A stretch of DNA of 64,000 nucleotides from Chthoniobacterales bacterium (GCA_018402585.1 JAGYIO010000001.1:372001-436000), one strand, 5' to 3'; shown: positions 54,105 to 63,595, counted from the stretch's first letter. The notes: generated by a model not told the origin, from the letters alone. Numbers and translations are program-made.

Positions 54105-54129
54105 GCCCGCCGTCAGGCGGGCTTTTTTT
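54105..54129 (+). terminator. Intrinsic terminator
   Basis: GCCCGCC-GTCA-GGCGGGC is followed at once by seven T. On the minus strand the same stem is followed only later by GGTCTTTTTTT, so it may serve the C39-like gene as well (bidirectional). Confidence 0.75.
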
Positions 54130-54310
54130 GTGGCTGGGTTACGACCCCTCCCCCGCGCCCCGAGGCAGCCTCGGTGACCAAGGTGTCTGGGGTTGTCTAG
54201 GGTGTCGCGTGTGTGCACTGAGGATTGGCTGGGTCTCCGGGCATGGTGCCTCGCCGCTTTTTGCCCGGTGTGCGTTTTTGCTGTTGAGGCGCGGGGGAGA
54301 TGGTCCAACG

Positions 54311-55591
54311 CTACCGTCCCTTGAGGTAGAAAAGCGAGGTCTTGGAATCTGCCGCCTGGAACACCTCGAAGGGTATCCAGAGAAGGCCGCTTTTTCCCTG
54401 CCAGGTGTTGCTTATGGCTATTTCTTCCGTGCGCTCGTTGTACCCGACCACGAGGCATGCGTGAACGCCTGTTCCCCCCGCGAGAGCCTTGGTCGTTTCT
54501 CCTCCGAGGCTCTTCTCCCGCTTTCGGTCAGGAGGACTGAGCTCTTCTCGGTTTCGGTCGAGTTTCCAGAACATATTGGTGAGGGCGGGAGTGCTGCGCT
54601 GGCACCACATGAGTGGCGTGCCCCTGTCGATGTGTTGGGCGATCTGGGGAATGCCCCTGATTGACACCTCTCCGACATTGATCCGGTGCCTCCTAGCCAA
54701 GCCTCTGGCTTTATCGATGAGCTTCCTCCACCCGCTTCCTATCTGGGTTTCTCCGCTTCCCACCGCCGCGCCAAGCTCGTACTGGTCGACGTCTACTGAG
54801 AGCAGTCTAAAAAGTCTTTCTAAGCTGGCTGCGCTGCAGTAGGGCTTATCTCCTTGGTGTACTTCGGGAATGCCGTCCACGAAAACATCACCATTGGCTT
54901 CCCGCTTTACTGAAGTGACCGGGTTGGGGGTCGTGGATTGTGCGTCGGGTGATTGCTCCTTTCCCTCGGTGATATCCAGCGCGGTGATTGTCCCTTTGGA
55001 GTGGATGAGCTCCACTCTGAAGCCATCACCTTGCCACCATTTTCGGGTCTCCCCTGTGTCGAGGTCCCGCCGGGCTCTCGCCCACCCTCCCGCGCCGTAC
55101 AGGTCAGTAAGGATTCGTGATATCTCTTGGGCGTCACGGTCTATGCCCTTGACTGCGTCTTTCATCTGCTTGCCATAAGTCCTCTTGGCCTCAAATATAT
55201 CGGTCGGCCTGTCCTCCGGGCTCTCGCCCTTGTAGATGCCCCACATATCATCGCCGCGATTCCCGAAGACGACTCGGATCCGTCGGGGCTTGCCATCTTC
55301 CAACCCCTCGGTCAGGAGAACCGCGCGCGGCTCAAGCCCGAGGATTCTGAACTCCGCCCCCTTCCATCTCTGTTCGGGGTAGACGATATGCCGCCTGCTT
55401 TGCCCGTCTTCCATTTCCTGGTGCATGCCGAGTTCCTCCGCAATCTGCCCCGCGTCGCACGCCCAGATACCGCCACCCGAGACCGCCTTCGAGAGAACAC
55501 CCCAAGCATCTGAAGCTGACTGTTCGCCACCATCCTCCTCCCCCCAAGCGGTGCAGGAGAATACGAGAGCTGCGAAAAGTGCTGATTTCAT
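54311..55591 (-). CDS. Secreted protein with C39-like peptidase domain
   Basis: A 426-residue exported protein. A short signal peptide (MKSALFAALVFSCTAWGEE) is followed by an unfamiliar region of about 210 residues. The last 180 residues look like a C39-type papain-fold domain: VHQGDKPYCSAASLERLFRL with the catalytic Cys, HACLVVGYNE with the His, and AISNTWQGKSGLLWI with the Asn/Asp position. It has no ABC transporter part, unlike bacteriocin exporters. It is cargo of the element; substrate unknown. Confidence 0.7.
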   Translation of the reverse strand: MKSALFAALVFSCTAWGEEDGGEQSASDAWGVLSKAVSGGGIWACDAGQIAEELGMHQEMEDGQSRRHIVYPEQRWKGAEFRILGLEPRAVLLTEGLEDGKPRRIRVVFGNRGDDMWGIYKGESPEDRPTDIFEAKRTYGKQMKDAVKGIDRDAQEISRILTDLYGAGGWARARRDLDTGETRKWWQGDGFRVELIHSKGTITALDITEGKEQSPDAQSTTPNPVTSVKREANGDVFVDGIPEVHQGDKPYCSAASLERLFRLLSVDVDQYELGAAVGSGETQIGSGWRKLIDKARGLARRHRINVGEVSIRGIPQIAQHIDRGTPLMWCQRSTPALTNMFWKLDRNREELSPPDRKREKSLGGETTKALAGGTGVHACLVVGYNERTEEIAISNTWQGKSGLLWIPFEVFQAADSKTSLFYLKGR

Positions 55592-55599
55592 GGTTGTGA

Positions 55600-55761
55600 T
55601 CAGATCAAAATACTTGGCCTCGTCATCCGCTTCCCGCCCTCGAAAACACAGCTACTTCTCCATCGCTCATTTTCCGCAACTCCCCCCATCACGCCTGACG
55701 CGTGGGAAAGCACGGGAAGAAGAGAAAGAACGCAAATCAACAAGTGATGTTTTGTAAACAT
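55600..55761 (-). CDS. Small secreted peptide, 53 residues
   Basis: MFTKHHLLICVLSLLPVLSH looks like a signal peptide; a GVMGG motif and a short basic tail (RWRSSCVFEGGKRM) follow. The frame is open back to 55800, with an ATG there too. It ends 8 bases before the C39-like gene, in the same direction, so the two may be one unit. No ribosome binding site is visible; the call is cautious. Confidence 0.4.
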   Translation of the reverse strand: MFTKHHLLICVLSLLPVLSHASGVMGGVAENERWRSSCVFEGGKRMTRPSILI

Positions 55762-55868
55762 GGCAAGACTGAAAACTACCGATACTTTTGGTCGTTTCAC
55801 ACCGCAAAATGCACGGCTCTATCAAAAGTCCGTCAGTTGTCGCTCAGGCTTAACGCGTTGCTACCCAT

Positions 55869-56282
55869 CTATGGTGGCTTGCCTTGGAGCATCCTCTCCC
55901 CGCTTGATCCGCCAAACTTCCATCTTCCGCCTTCCCAAAACAGACAACGAGTCGCCATGAACTCAATTGTCGCAACCACGCGACGCAAAGGCTGGTCACT
56001 GATTTCACTAGACAATGCCTGTTTGAGCTTATGGCGCAAGAGACACTCGTTCGCCTCATCCAGTTGCTCGATCGCACCACAGACAAAACTTTCCGCGTGA
56101 CGGTGTACATTGCGCCAACTCAGCCACCATTCGACCGTCTCAGAGTCTGCTTCAAACCTTCCTTCAATTGCGTCGAAGCTTACACGCGAATCATCGTGGA
56201 GGAAATCGACCCAGTCCTCATCCGCAAAAGGCTCGGTCAACTCCACAACTTCGCCAGTGTCGGTGTTGTAGATGATGTTCAT
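55869..56282 (-). CDS. Unknown acidic protein of the element
   Basis: A protein of 137 residues from the ATG at 56282, just 5 bases after the DUF3987 stop; the frame is open to 56339. It is acidic at the start (MNIIYNTDTGEVVELTEPFA, EDWVDFLHDD) and neutral later. No family is recognised. Base composition is lower in GC than the chromosomal genes, as for other genes of the element. Confidence 0.55.
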   Translation of the reverse strand: MNIIYNTDTGEVVELTEPFADEDWVDFLHDDSRVSFDAIEGRFEADSETVEWWLSWRNVHRHAESFVCGAIEQLDEANECLLRHKLKQALSSEISDQPLRRVVATIEFMATRCLFWEGGRWKFGGSSGERMLQGKPP

Positions 56283-56287
56283 GGTTA

Positions 56288-57898
56288 TCAGCTGAGAGAG
56301 TTGACTACCGCAGGCGGGACGGAATCGATATAGCGCCAACGCTGGGCAGGGCTTCTGCCGACAGCTTTGCCTCGCGTTGTCTGGATAGGCACCAACCGAT
56401 GAGGCACCAGCCCATTGATGATAGGCTCCAGCTCGCTTCGCTCACCAACACCAGCGCGGGTCAAATCCCGAACAGATATCCCTGTGTTTCCCTGCTTCTG
56501 AGCGTAAGCACAAATAGAACGCTCAAGACGAGTCGGTCCGATGGGCTTATTTTTCTGATGCTCGCTCATTTTCAGACCAAACCAACAGACGATGCGACAA
56601 GCGCCACGCATTGTTTTCGCGGTGAGCTTTTGCTTAACCGCATCCAAACCATGCTCCATGACATGAAGCACCAGGGCGACACGACCTGCGCATTCAATCC
56701 ACCTACCCATTTGGGTGCGTAAGACCTTGTTGCTCTCGTTGTCCCGGAAGCGATTGACCTCGTCCTGAAACTTCAGCCACTCGTTTTCCGATCCTTTGCT
56801 CATTTTGACCACCTCTGCCTCTGCGTTCAAAGCACCTGCCTTGAATAGTGTGCGCGTGAAATCATGCCATGGCTTCAGATCGGGTGGAGGCAAACGAAGC
56901 TTTCGCGCTCGTTGCGCTGAAGCCATCGAGCAAAGCAATTGCTTTGGTGAATTAACAAACGCATAGAGCAACCTTTGAACGAATCCACTAGTGCAAAGTG
57001 GTTCACGCTGGAACAGCTGTCCTTGATCTGATTGCAGAGCAATGCACAACGAGATGTGCATTGAAGGCACAAATCCGTCGTCTGTGCTTTTGCAATAGTT
57101 TTTACGAATGCGGGTCTTGGAATCCGTGTAGCGATTCCAGCCGGAAAGGAAGAAATCATCGTTGGCAGTTTTGCCGTAGCGTCCCATCATATTTGTCATC
57201 ATCGTCCTTCCCTCGGATGCCACGACAGACAGGACGCGCTCTGCCTTTGCAGGCAAATGCCTGCGTTATCGCCTCAGGAGTGAAATCGTTCGCCAACCAT
57301 ACTGGTCGAATAGCGAGCTGTTCCTCCTCGAGGTCGGCAATCTGTTTTTGATTTTTTCTAGATCATCGAACATCTTGTCTCGCTCGAGTTGGCGTGCTTC
57401 CGCTTCCATCTTCTTTCTGCGAGCAACCAGATCCTTCATAAGGTTCGAGGATTCATTGCAATGCTCCTCCATGAGGTCTTCCAAGCCTTTGAACGGAATC
57501 GTGATTGTGGATTTACCACAAGAGGGATCGCCAACAATTGCCAGCCAGAGATTCGCAGTGCTGACGAAGCCTTCAGCGCCTCCGTTCTGCAGATTCAAGC
57601 CCTGCCCAATCGCCGTCGAACAGGCGCCGAGAAAGCCGATGGCAGGAATGGCTGGATCGACATTGCGGTAAACCGCGAGTCGCCTGCTTTGCTCCGCCAC
57701 CCACTTTGGAAGGGCATCGGTCGGGAAATGCCTGCCAATGGCAAAGGCTGGGTTCTCTGGCTGAATGGCAGGGTTCGAGATCCCGCCATGATGATTGACG
57801 GCAACCTCTTGAGAGGTGCCGATGCAGTTATCCGCCGAGGCGGTATCGATAGATGTATTATACATACGACAACAAGATACCGAAAGATATTGTATCAT
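56288..57898 (-). pseudogene. DUF3987 protein (replication/primase-like) with two frameshifts
   Basis: The N-terminal part (57266-57898) contains LWLAIVGDPSCGKSTITIPF, a P-loop-like strand of DUF3987. Near 57350 the correct frame changes: QKQIADLEEEQLAIRPVWLA and NDFTPEAITQ read in another frame. Near 57268 it returns: LPAKAERVLSVVASEGRTMM to 56288. An A-run shortened by one and a T-run lengthened by one explain both, and they cancel. DUF3987 proteins occur on plasmids and mobile elements near replication functions. The start might also be the ATG at 57865. Confidence 0.7.
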
Positions 57899-57927
57899 GT
57901 TATGCGCGCTGGGACAGAGTCGCGCCG

Positions 57928-58059
57928 TTTCCGCAGTTTCCGCAGTTTCCGCAGTAAGGGGAGAGTCTCAGCAACATTATGATATGCGGATAAAGTATCA
58001 TATTTATTTGAAAACTGCCTTAATATCCCTATGCCTGCGGAAACTGCGAAAACTGCAGG
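57928..58059. repeat. Inverted iteron clusters around an AT-rich stretch
   Basis: Three tandem TTTCCGCAG units occupy 57928-57954. In the other orientation CTGCGGAAA and CTGCGAAAA stand at 58035-58052. The 70 bases between are AT-rich (TAAAGTATCATATTTATTTG near 57991). The inner cluster lies in the end of the next gene. Such a layout is that of a plasmid-type origin or of a regulator site; a TGCGGA lies also near 57984. Confidence 0.6.
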
Positions 58060-58388
58060 AATGCTGATCGGACAGAGAAAACGCCCACCCAATGAAGCTT
58101 CAGGTCTGCGGATTTTCGACCGACAACCCAGTCAAACCATCGTGCGCGAGTCGAAGACTCCGCAGATAAGTGCGCGGACGCTTCGAGAACCGCCTCCAGC
58201 ACCGACTCGCGACCCGAAAAACGCACAGCTCCCGACGCAAAAGTCAGCACACCGCTACTCGCCTCCCCGTTGGCGATCAGGTCAGCACGCAAAAAGATGC
58301 TCCACGGGAACACAGAAACATCACCAGACGGCAGAATGACGCGGAGGGCACCAACCGCTTGCCCCGCAACTTCGATGCCTGCGCTCAT
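58029..58388 (-). CDS. Unknown protein following the relaxase
   Basis: A 119-residue protein from the ATG at 58388, 13 bases after the relaxase stop; the frame is open to 58439. It contains VGALRVILPSGDVSVFPWSI and LTFASGAVRFSGRESVLEAV, a beta-rich look. No family is recognised. Its end is built partly from the iteron repeats (QFSQFPQA). Confidence 0.5.
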   Translation of the reverse strand: MSAGIEVAGQAVGALRVILPSGDVSVFPWSIFLRADLIANGEASSGVLTFASGAVRFSGRESVLEAVLEASAHLSAESSTRARWFDWVVGRKSADLKLHWVGVFSVRSAFLQFSQFPQA

Positions 58389-58401
58389 ATACCACCCCTC
58401 C

Positions 58402-61254
58402 TCACGGCTGAACACCGCCGTTCGGTGCGGGCGTGGCAAAGAGCGGGCATTGCGGGAGCGTTTTGAACATTAGGTCGGCGATGCCTTGCCCTGATGCTTC
58501 TGCCCACCGCGCCAGCGAAAACCGTGCGCCAACACGCGTCGTTTTTCGGAGAGTCGAACCGGCCACACGCATCACCCTTTGTGCCCAAGCGTGAAGCACA
58601 TCCCGACGAACCGCCAGTCGGCGTTGCCGAGCCTCCTGGAAGGCGGAACGCCCCCGAGCCACATCAAGGGCGTTCGGGCGTTCGCCACCACACACAGACG
58701 AAATAAGCCGATCCGCATCGGGACAACAAACTGTGCAACTCTCGCGACCTCGACTGCACGAGACATAAGCGGTTTTCGCATCGAGCTTGCTACACGCGGT
58801 CACAACATGGCGAGCTGTGCGACCTTGTGCCCTGAAACTGGTCACCGCATACCCATGCGCTATGCGCTTGAAGTTCGTTGGGATGACCTTACCGCACCTA
58901 GTCCGAATCTCTCCTTGTGGTGAAACGGACTCGACCTCGAGAACCTCTCCGTTGACGAGCTTATGGCTGGCGAGATTCTGTTGGACTAGCACGGTATCGC
59001 CACGGGCAATCTCAACATTGCGCTTGTAACCGACATCGACGCAACCAACAGCCCGTTTTGGATCGAATGACTTGCCATTGCTTAGATGCACCTTGCAACC
59101 GTCGATAGCTACTACGCCAGCACTCTCCCCCGAGCTTAACGCGGATGAATCGCGTGTTCCCGTGACTTCCATGCCGACCCGGTAGTTCCCGGCTTTCCGA
59201 CGCTGTGCATCTGTCCAAGCGAAGCTACGGACTGTGTCTCGTGCCATTCCCTCTGCGAGCTTCCCGTTTGCTCGAAGCTTCTTTCGTAGCTCATCAGTTA
59301 ATGCGTCACACTCCGCCCAAGTTGGAGCAACCAGAATGCACTCGCGCAGATTTTCCCCGTCCGACGATTTCTCCCAAAGCCTCTCCACCGCATCATTCAG
59401 GTAGTCCCCGCCTGACGAGCGCACCCACCCCATCTCGTGAAGTTTTCTCAGTCCGTGCCCAGCCCCTCCCGATGCCATCAAAGCGACTGCCTCCCGATAT
59501 TCCGCGACCTGCTGACGACGAATCTCGCAAATCTCGGTGCGTTGCAGGCTAGAGTGGCGTTCCAGCAATCGCAGAAAACTCTGCTGAACCTCGTGCTGTC
59601 GAGTATCACCGCAAAGAATTATGCGCTGATTGAGACGCTCTGCAGATTCCAATACAGCGCACCCTTGTCGGAGCGACTTCAACCCTGCTTCATCGATAAC
59701 TATCGTTAGACCGTGCATTTCCTTCCTTCTCTTCGTCCCCAGCTTCGCAAGATAGGAACTGACGGTGGAAGCCTCGCAGCCAAGCTCAGCGCGGAGCTGT
59801 TGCACCGCGCCTGTGGTCGGAGCGAGATAAAGAACCTTCCTGACAGATGCTTCTAGCACGGTGTTCAAATGCTTCAGCGTGGTCGTCTTTCCCGTGCCCG
59901 CCACGCCCCTCAACGACACGCATCTATCTGGAGTTTCCGCAATAAATCGGACAGCTTCATTTTGTTCTGCGGAAAGATTCGCCGAGGCGACAAAGTGCGC
60001 CAGCTTGCCCAATCCCCCGCGCCCACGCTCGACCCTTGAGATTGCCTCGCGCTCCAGTGCAAGCATCTCGGGCGTGCTGAGCATAGCCAGCAATCCCTTT
60101 CCCTGCAGGGGCACAAGAAGCCCCTCCTGAGTCAGCTCATCGACAGCTCGGGAGACACCGACGGGGTCGACCTCACCCAGCCCCAGATTGAGTGCCTCGG
60201 CTTCTAGGGAGTGACGGTCAACGGTGCTATTCCAGTCGAGCAGGTGAGCCAGACCCTCGACAACCGCATCTTTGCAGGCTTCCGCGCAAGCCCCAGTAGG
60301 CGCGGGGGACGGGCGAGTCATCGCTCGCTCGCGCAGAGCAACTAACTGTTCCCGCTCGGGGGAGGATAGCTGAGCGAGTTGATTGCGCCTGACCTCGTCG
60401 GTTGAGATGTTGCGAAGCTTCGGACTGCGGGTGTCGACGGCTATGGCGTGCATCTCAGCCGCGGTTGGCTCACGACCATGCGCGAGCAGGAACTGAGCTG
60501 ATGCCACCTCAATCTCCCTGCGACGCTTTGAATAACGGCGGAGGATATCGTCGGAGATCCCGCGAATCTCAAATCCCACCTTGCGCCCGCGCGCGTCCTG
60601 CTTGTCGCGGATCTCATACCCGAGACGACGAACCTCGCGAGCCATACTCGCCTGATACACCTTGCCCGCGTAACGGATTGCCCTGCACATGGCTTGCGGA
60701 TCCAAGGCGTAGCGCTTTCCGTCCTTTCCGATGGTGACATTCGCCACGACAAAATGCGTATGAAGCTGGGGATCGGGGTCGTGACTGCGGGAGGCATCAT
60801 GCATGAAGGCACCCGCGAGGATGTTCCCTGTCACCTCGCTTTCTTCAGACCACGCCGAAGACCCCTGCCTCACCCGCCGTGAGGCGAACTGCTGAAGAGC
60901 CAACTGGAACGCCTCACCGCTGAGCCGTTCATGGGCTTCGCGGAGCCGTTCATCCCCTAATGCAACAGCCATGACCGACACACTCTTCTCAGCACTACAC
61001 TGACAATCGAAGAACCTGACATTTCCTCCCGCCCGCTGAGTCAACTTCTCTCGTCCATCGGGTGTAAGCCCCTGTCTCAGACGCTCGAAGATTTTGTCGG
61101 TGCCTCCAATCTCCGCGTCATCGATCCTCCACTCCTTTGCGAGATTTCCGACCCATCGACCAGTGACCCGCTCACCCTCACAGTAATAATCATTCTTGCA
61201 AAGATGATCGCCTAGGTAGGTCGAGCCATTTCGGATTTTGGCAATAGTAAACAC
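58402..61254 (-). CDS. MobF-family relaxase/helicase (TrwC/TraI type)
   Basis: A 950-residue conjugative relaxase. The N-terminal TrwC domain (residues about 1-290) has SVSVMAVALGDERLREAHER and HDPDPQLHTHFVVANVT, the three-His metal site. The C-terminal half is a RecD2-like helicase: VSLRGVAGTGKTTTLKHLN (Walker A), TIVIDEAGLKS (Walker B) and YAVTSFRAQGRTARHVV (motif VI-like). It would nick oriT and unwind DNA for transfer. It is the largest gene of the element and intact. The tail (about 100 residues) is unfamiliar. Confidence 0.92.
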   Translation of the reverse strand: MFTIAKIRNGSTYLGDHLCKNDYYCEGERVTGRWVGNLAKEWRIDDAEIGGTDKIFERLRQGLTPDGREKLTQRAGGNVRFFDCQCSAEKSVSVMAVALGDERLREAHERLSGEAFQLALQQFASRRVRQGSSAWSEESEVTGNILAGAFMHDASRSHDPDPQLHTHFVVANVTIGKDGKRYALDPQAMCRAIRYAGKVYQASMAREVRRLGYEIRDKQDARGRKVGFEIRGISDDILRRYSKRRREIEVASAQFLLAHGREPTAAEMHAIAVDTRSPKLRNISTDEVRRNQLAQLSSPEREQLVALRERAMTRPSPAPTGACAEACKDAVVEGLAHLLDWNSTVDRHSLEAEALNLGLGEVDPVGVSRAVDELTQEGLLVPLQGKGLLAMLSTPEMLALEREAISRVERGRGGLGKLAHFVASANLSAEQNEAVRFIAETPDRCVSLRGVAGTGKTTTLKHLNTVLEASVRKVLYLAPTTGAVQQLRAELGCEASTVSSYLAKLGTKRRKEMHGLTIVIDEAGLKSLRQGCAVLESAERLNQRIILCGDTRQHEVQQSFLRLLERHSSLQRTEICEIRRQQVAEYREAVALMASGGAGHGLRKLHEMGWVRSSGGDYLNDAVERLWEKSSDGENLRECILVAPTWAECDALTDELRKKLRANGKLAEGMARDTVRSFAWTDAQRRKAGNYRVGMEVTGTRDSSALSSGESAGVVAIDGCKVHLSNGKSFDPKRAVGCVDVGYKRNVEIARGDTVLVQQNLASHKLVNGEVLEVESVSPQGEIRTRCGKVIPTNFKRIAHGYAVTSFRAQGRTARHVVTACSKLDAKTAYVSCSRGRESCTVCCPDADRLISSVCGGERPNALDVARGRSAFQEARQRRLAVRRDVLHAWAQRVMRVAGSTLRKTTRVGARFSLARWAEASGQGIADLMFKTLPQCPLFATPAPNGGVQP

Positions 61255-61402
61255 ACCATTCCAGTTAGCCGTACAGACCTCAGATTTCTAGGGGTCAACT
61301 CAGACAATTATTCTGGAGACGCAATACCCCTAACGCGGAATTGCGTTTGGAAATGCCCGTTGATCCGTTGACCCGCGACAGCATCACGGCTACTCGCAGT
61401 GT
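61255..61402. promoter_or_regulatory. Intergenic region with candidate oriT hairpin
   Basis: Directly upstream of the relaxase gene. ACGCAAT at 61319-61325 and ATTGCGT at 61340-61346 form a 7-bp inverted repeat with a 14-base loop, where TrwC-type relaxases usually find their nic site. Promoters for the relaxase and the divergent unknown gene must also lie here. Confidence 0.4.
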
Positions 61403-61990
61403 ATGGAAAGATTACTCACCATCGACGACTCGCACGCAGACGATCCGCGTCAATACTTCCGCATATCTCAACATTCTCCCAATGACATCCGCGCTTTTGC
61501 AACGCAGAGGCGACTTCAGTTTTCTGCTACATTCAACGATGAAAGCCTATTCCGCGTCTTCAGCCTACGAGCAATGCTAGCTCTTGCCTCCTCAAATCTC
61601 GAGCCATCCACAACGCGAGAGCTACATCGCCTACTAACTCGACCGCTCAGTCTCTTCAGCCTCGTTTATCCAGATACCACGGCTTTTTCAGTCACATGGG
61701 AGGGTAAGATCATGCTGGCAATTGGGTTCGTTGCTGAGGCTTCACGCTCTCGCAACAAGAACGAGGCTTTCCGAAGCTTGGCAAACGCAAGAGCGGTTCT
61801 CCCGTTCGTTTCTACCGAGAGGGGACAGATGCTAATCGAAAAAATCACAAGCAACCGAGCCACCAACGGCGAGAACGACCAATCGAAACTATCCGTCAAA
61901 GCATATGGGTCATGCGCCAAGCCACTAAAACAAGGAGGAGCATTAAAACACCACTCACGGCTTTCATGCTCGGGTGGTCGAGGACACTGA
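61403..61990 (+). CDS. Unknown protein of the element
   Basis: A 195-residue protein, transcribed opposite to all other genes of the element. Segments such as LFRVFSLRAMLALASSNLEP and TTRELHRLLTRPLSLFSLVY suggest helices; no motif or family is recognised. It converges with the HTH gene and overlaps it by 27 bases. It may be a nuisance open frame but its length and the empty opposite strand support it. Confidence 0.5.
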   Translation: MERLLTIDDSHADDPRQYFRISQHSPNDIRAFATQRRLQFSATFNDESLFRVFSLRAMLALASSNLEPSTTRELHRLLTRPLSLFSLVYPDTTAFSVTWEGKIMLAIGFVAEASRSRNKNEAFRSLANARAVLPFVSTERGQMLIEKITSNRATNGENDQSKLSVKAYGSCAKPLKQGGALKHHSRLSCSGGRGH

Positions 61991-62278
61991 TTTCACATTC
62001 GACTTTTCTCTCTGCTTCTTCTCGAGATGGTTTGCGAAGGCTCTCTTGGGGGCTCTTTGTAGTATTTTGGTGGGGCTCAAGGCACTGCGTAGAAATCTGT
62101 TGATCGACGACGCGGGCACGCGGACGACTTTATGGTTTACGCGACGCACAGGGTACACACGCCCCTCCTTGACATAGCGGCTCATGGTTTGGCGTCTAAC
62201 ACCGACTAGCTCGGCGGCTTTGGTGATGCTGTAATGTTGCTCGACAGGACGGGAGAACGGGCTTCCTTTTTTATTCAT
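61964..62278 (-). CDS. Excisionase-like HTH protein
   Basis: A 104-residue basic protein from the ATG at 62278. YSITKAAELVGVRRQTMSRY followed by VYPVRRVNHKVVRVPASSIN is the HTH_17 / excisionase pattern: a helix pair, then a basic wing. It lies 98 bases after the integrase gene. It likely bends att DNA to favour excision and may regulate the integrase. Confidence 0.7.
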   Translation of the reverse strand: MNKKGSPFSRPVEQHYSITKAAELVGVRRQTMSRYVKEGRVYPVRRVNHKVVRVPASSINRFLRSALSPTKILQRAPKRAFANHLEKKQREKSNVKSVSSTTRA

Positions 62279-62376
62279 TCTCAAAGATACCGGGCACATC
62301 GGTGATCTTGATGAAGCGGGCGAGTTAGCGCCCGCGACGCCCTCAGCCAGGCGATTAACTCGGAATGTCGGGCGGA

Positions 62377-63561
62377 TTAACCCAACTCCTCGACCGCATC
62401 AATCGAGTGCAGGTCCTGCAGTAACGCGCTGTAAAACATATTCGTGACCGTTGGGTTCTTGTGCCCCAAAAACTCTTGGGCGTGGTACAGCCCGTACTTT
62501 GTGACCAGCACCGCACCAGCTTGCTTTCGTAGGTGGTGTAAAATCTTCCGAGGCGAGGGACGACCGTTCAGCTCTCGGTATTTCTTGTCTTCATCTGTCT
62601 CTAAGAAATCACGGAGGAACGCACCTGTGTGACGGTATACTATGTCGTAGCGTGATGTTTTGTTATCGCGTAACCGGTCCGCAATGATGAATGAGTCTGG
62701 CTTCGCGACCTTGTTGTAGAGTATATCTCTCAGTCGTTCGGAGACCGTGATGGTGCGAGGGTTGCCTCCTTTGACTGTGTTGATGTGGAGCCTCAAGCCC
62801 TTCGGTGTGTCTTTAAAATCGCGCCTGCGGGCGAAGAGTATTTCCTTCGCTCTCATGCCCAGAAAATATGCCATACTGATAACTTTCGCCATCTCACTGG
62901 CAAAAGGTTTGTCCGAGATAGCTAGGTCCTTGGTTGCCTCGAGGATTTTCCTAACCTCATCTTCGGTCATCGGGTCAAACTTTTCTATCGGCTTTGCTTG
63001 GAGCATCGGAGCCTTGAGGAAGGCGAGAAACTCGACAGGCATCCGAAATTTCTCCAGTGCGTATTGCGCCATCATTTGAACTGTGAACAGCGATACAGCC
63101 TGTCTCCAGGTGCTATTGATTGATCGCCCTGACCGACCACGCGCAATCTCGAACCTCTGAAACTTTTCAGCCACCCCGGGCTTGTTTGCAGTGCCAAGTT
63201 TTATGGCATCAAGCTTGATTGCCTTAATCTCCTCTTCAGTGACTAGGTGAGGCTTCTTGTCGAGCGAGTGTCTGAGCACCGAGCAGAGGCTGAGAAAATT
63301 GCTCCTAGCTGTGTCGTGAGACGCGCGGGTTAGCCCATTTTTAGCGCGTTCGATGTAGATGTCGTAGCAGTCCCCGACTGTTGGAAACTCTTGTCTTACG
63401 CGAACCGCCAACTCCCCGCGGTCAAGTTTTGCCTTCATTTCCGCTGCTAGCTTTTTTGCTTCGCGTCGGTCTCTCGTCTTGAGCGTTCGTAAAACGCCCT
63501 TCTTTCCGCGTTGCTCTCGGTAGTACCAAATCTCTCCCCGCTTAACTAGGTTCTCAGACAT
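62377..63561 (-). CDS. int: Tyrosine integrase
   Basis: A 394-residue site-specific recombinase. The N-terminal part (GEIWYYREQRGKKGVLRTLK) is a three-stranded AP2-like arm-binding domain; a SAM-like core-binding domain follows. Catalytic residues: Arg in YFLGMRAKEILFARR, Lys near INTVKGG, His-x-x-Arg in ILHHLRKQAG, His in EFLGHKNPTVTNMFY and the nucleophile Tyr in that last motif. Its gene is the first on this side of the element, next to attR, as expected. Confidence 0.93.
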   Translation of the reverse strand: MSENLVKRGEIWYYREQRGKKGVLRTLKTRDRREAKKLAAEMKAKLDRGELAVRVRQEFPTVGDCYDIYIERAKNGLTRASHDTARSNFLSLCSVLRHSLDKKPHLVTEEEIKAIKLDAIKLGTANKPGVAEKFQRFEIARGRSGRSINSTWRQAVSLFTVQMMAQYALEKFRMPVEFLAFLKAPMLQAKPIEKFDPMTEDEVRKILEATKDLAISDKPFASEMAKVISMAYFLGMRAKEILFARRRDFKDTPKGLRLHINTVKGGNPRTITVSERLRDILYNKVAKPDSFIIADRLRDNKTSRYDIVYRHTGAFLRDFLETDEDKKYRELNGRPSPRKILHHLRKQAGAVLVTKYGLYHAQEFLGHKNPTVTNMFYSALLQDLHSIDAVEELG

Positions 63562-63595
63562 CCGTCAAAGATACTCAACTGATACGGCTTTTGTC

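Noticed and set aside
53921..54664. Plus-strand open frame opposite the C39-like gene end
   Set aside because: It runs through a strong terminator and opposite a better supported gene; no family likeness.
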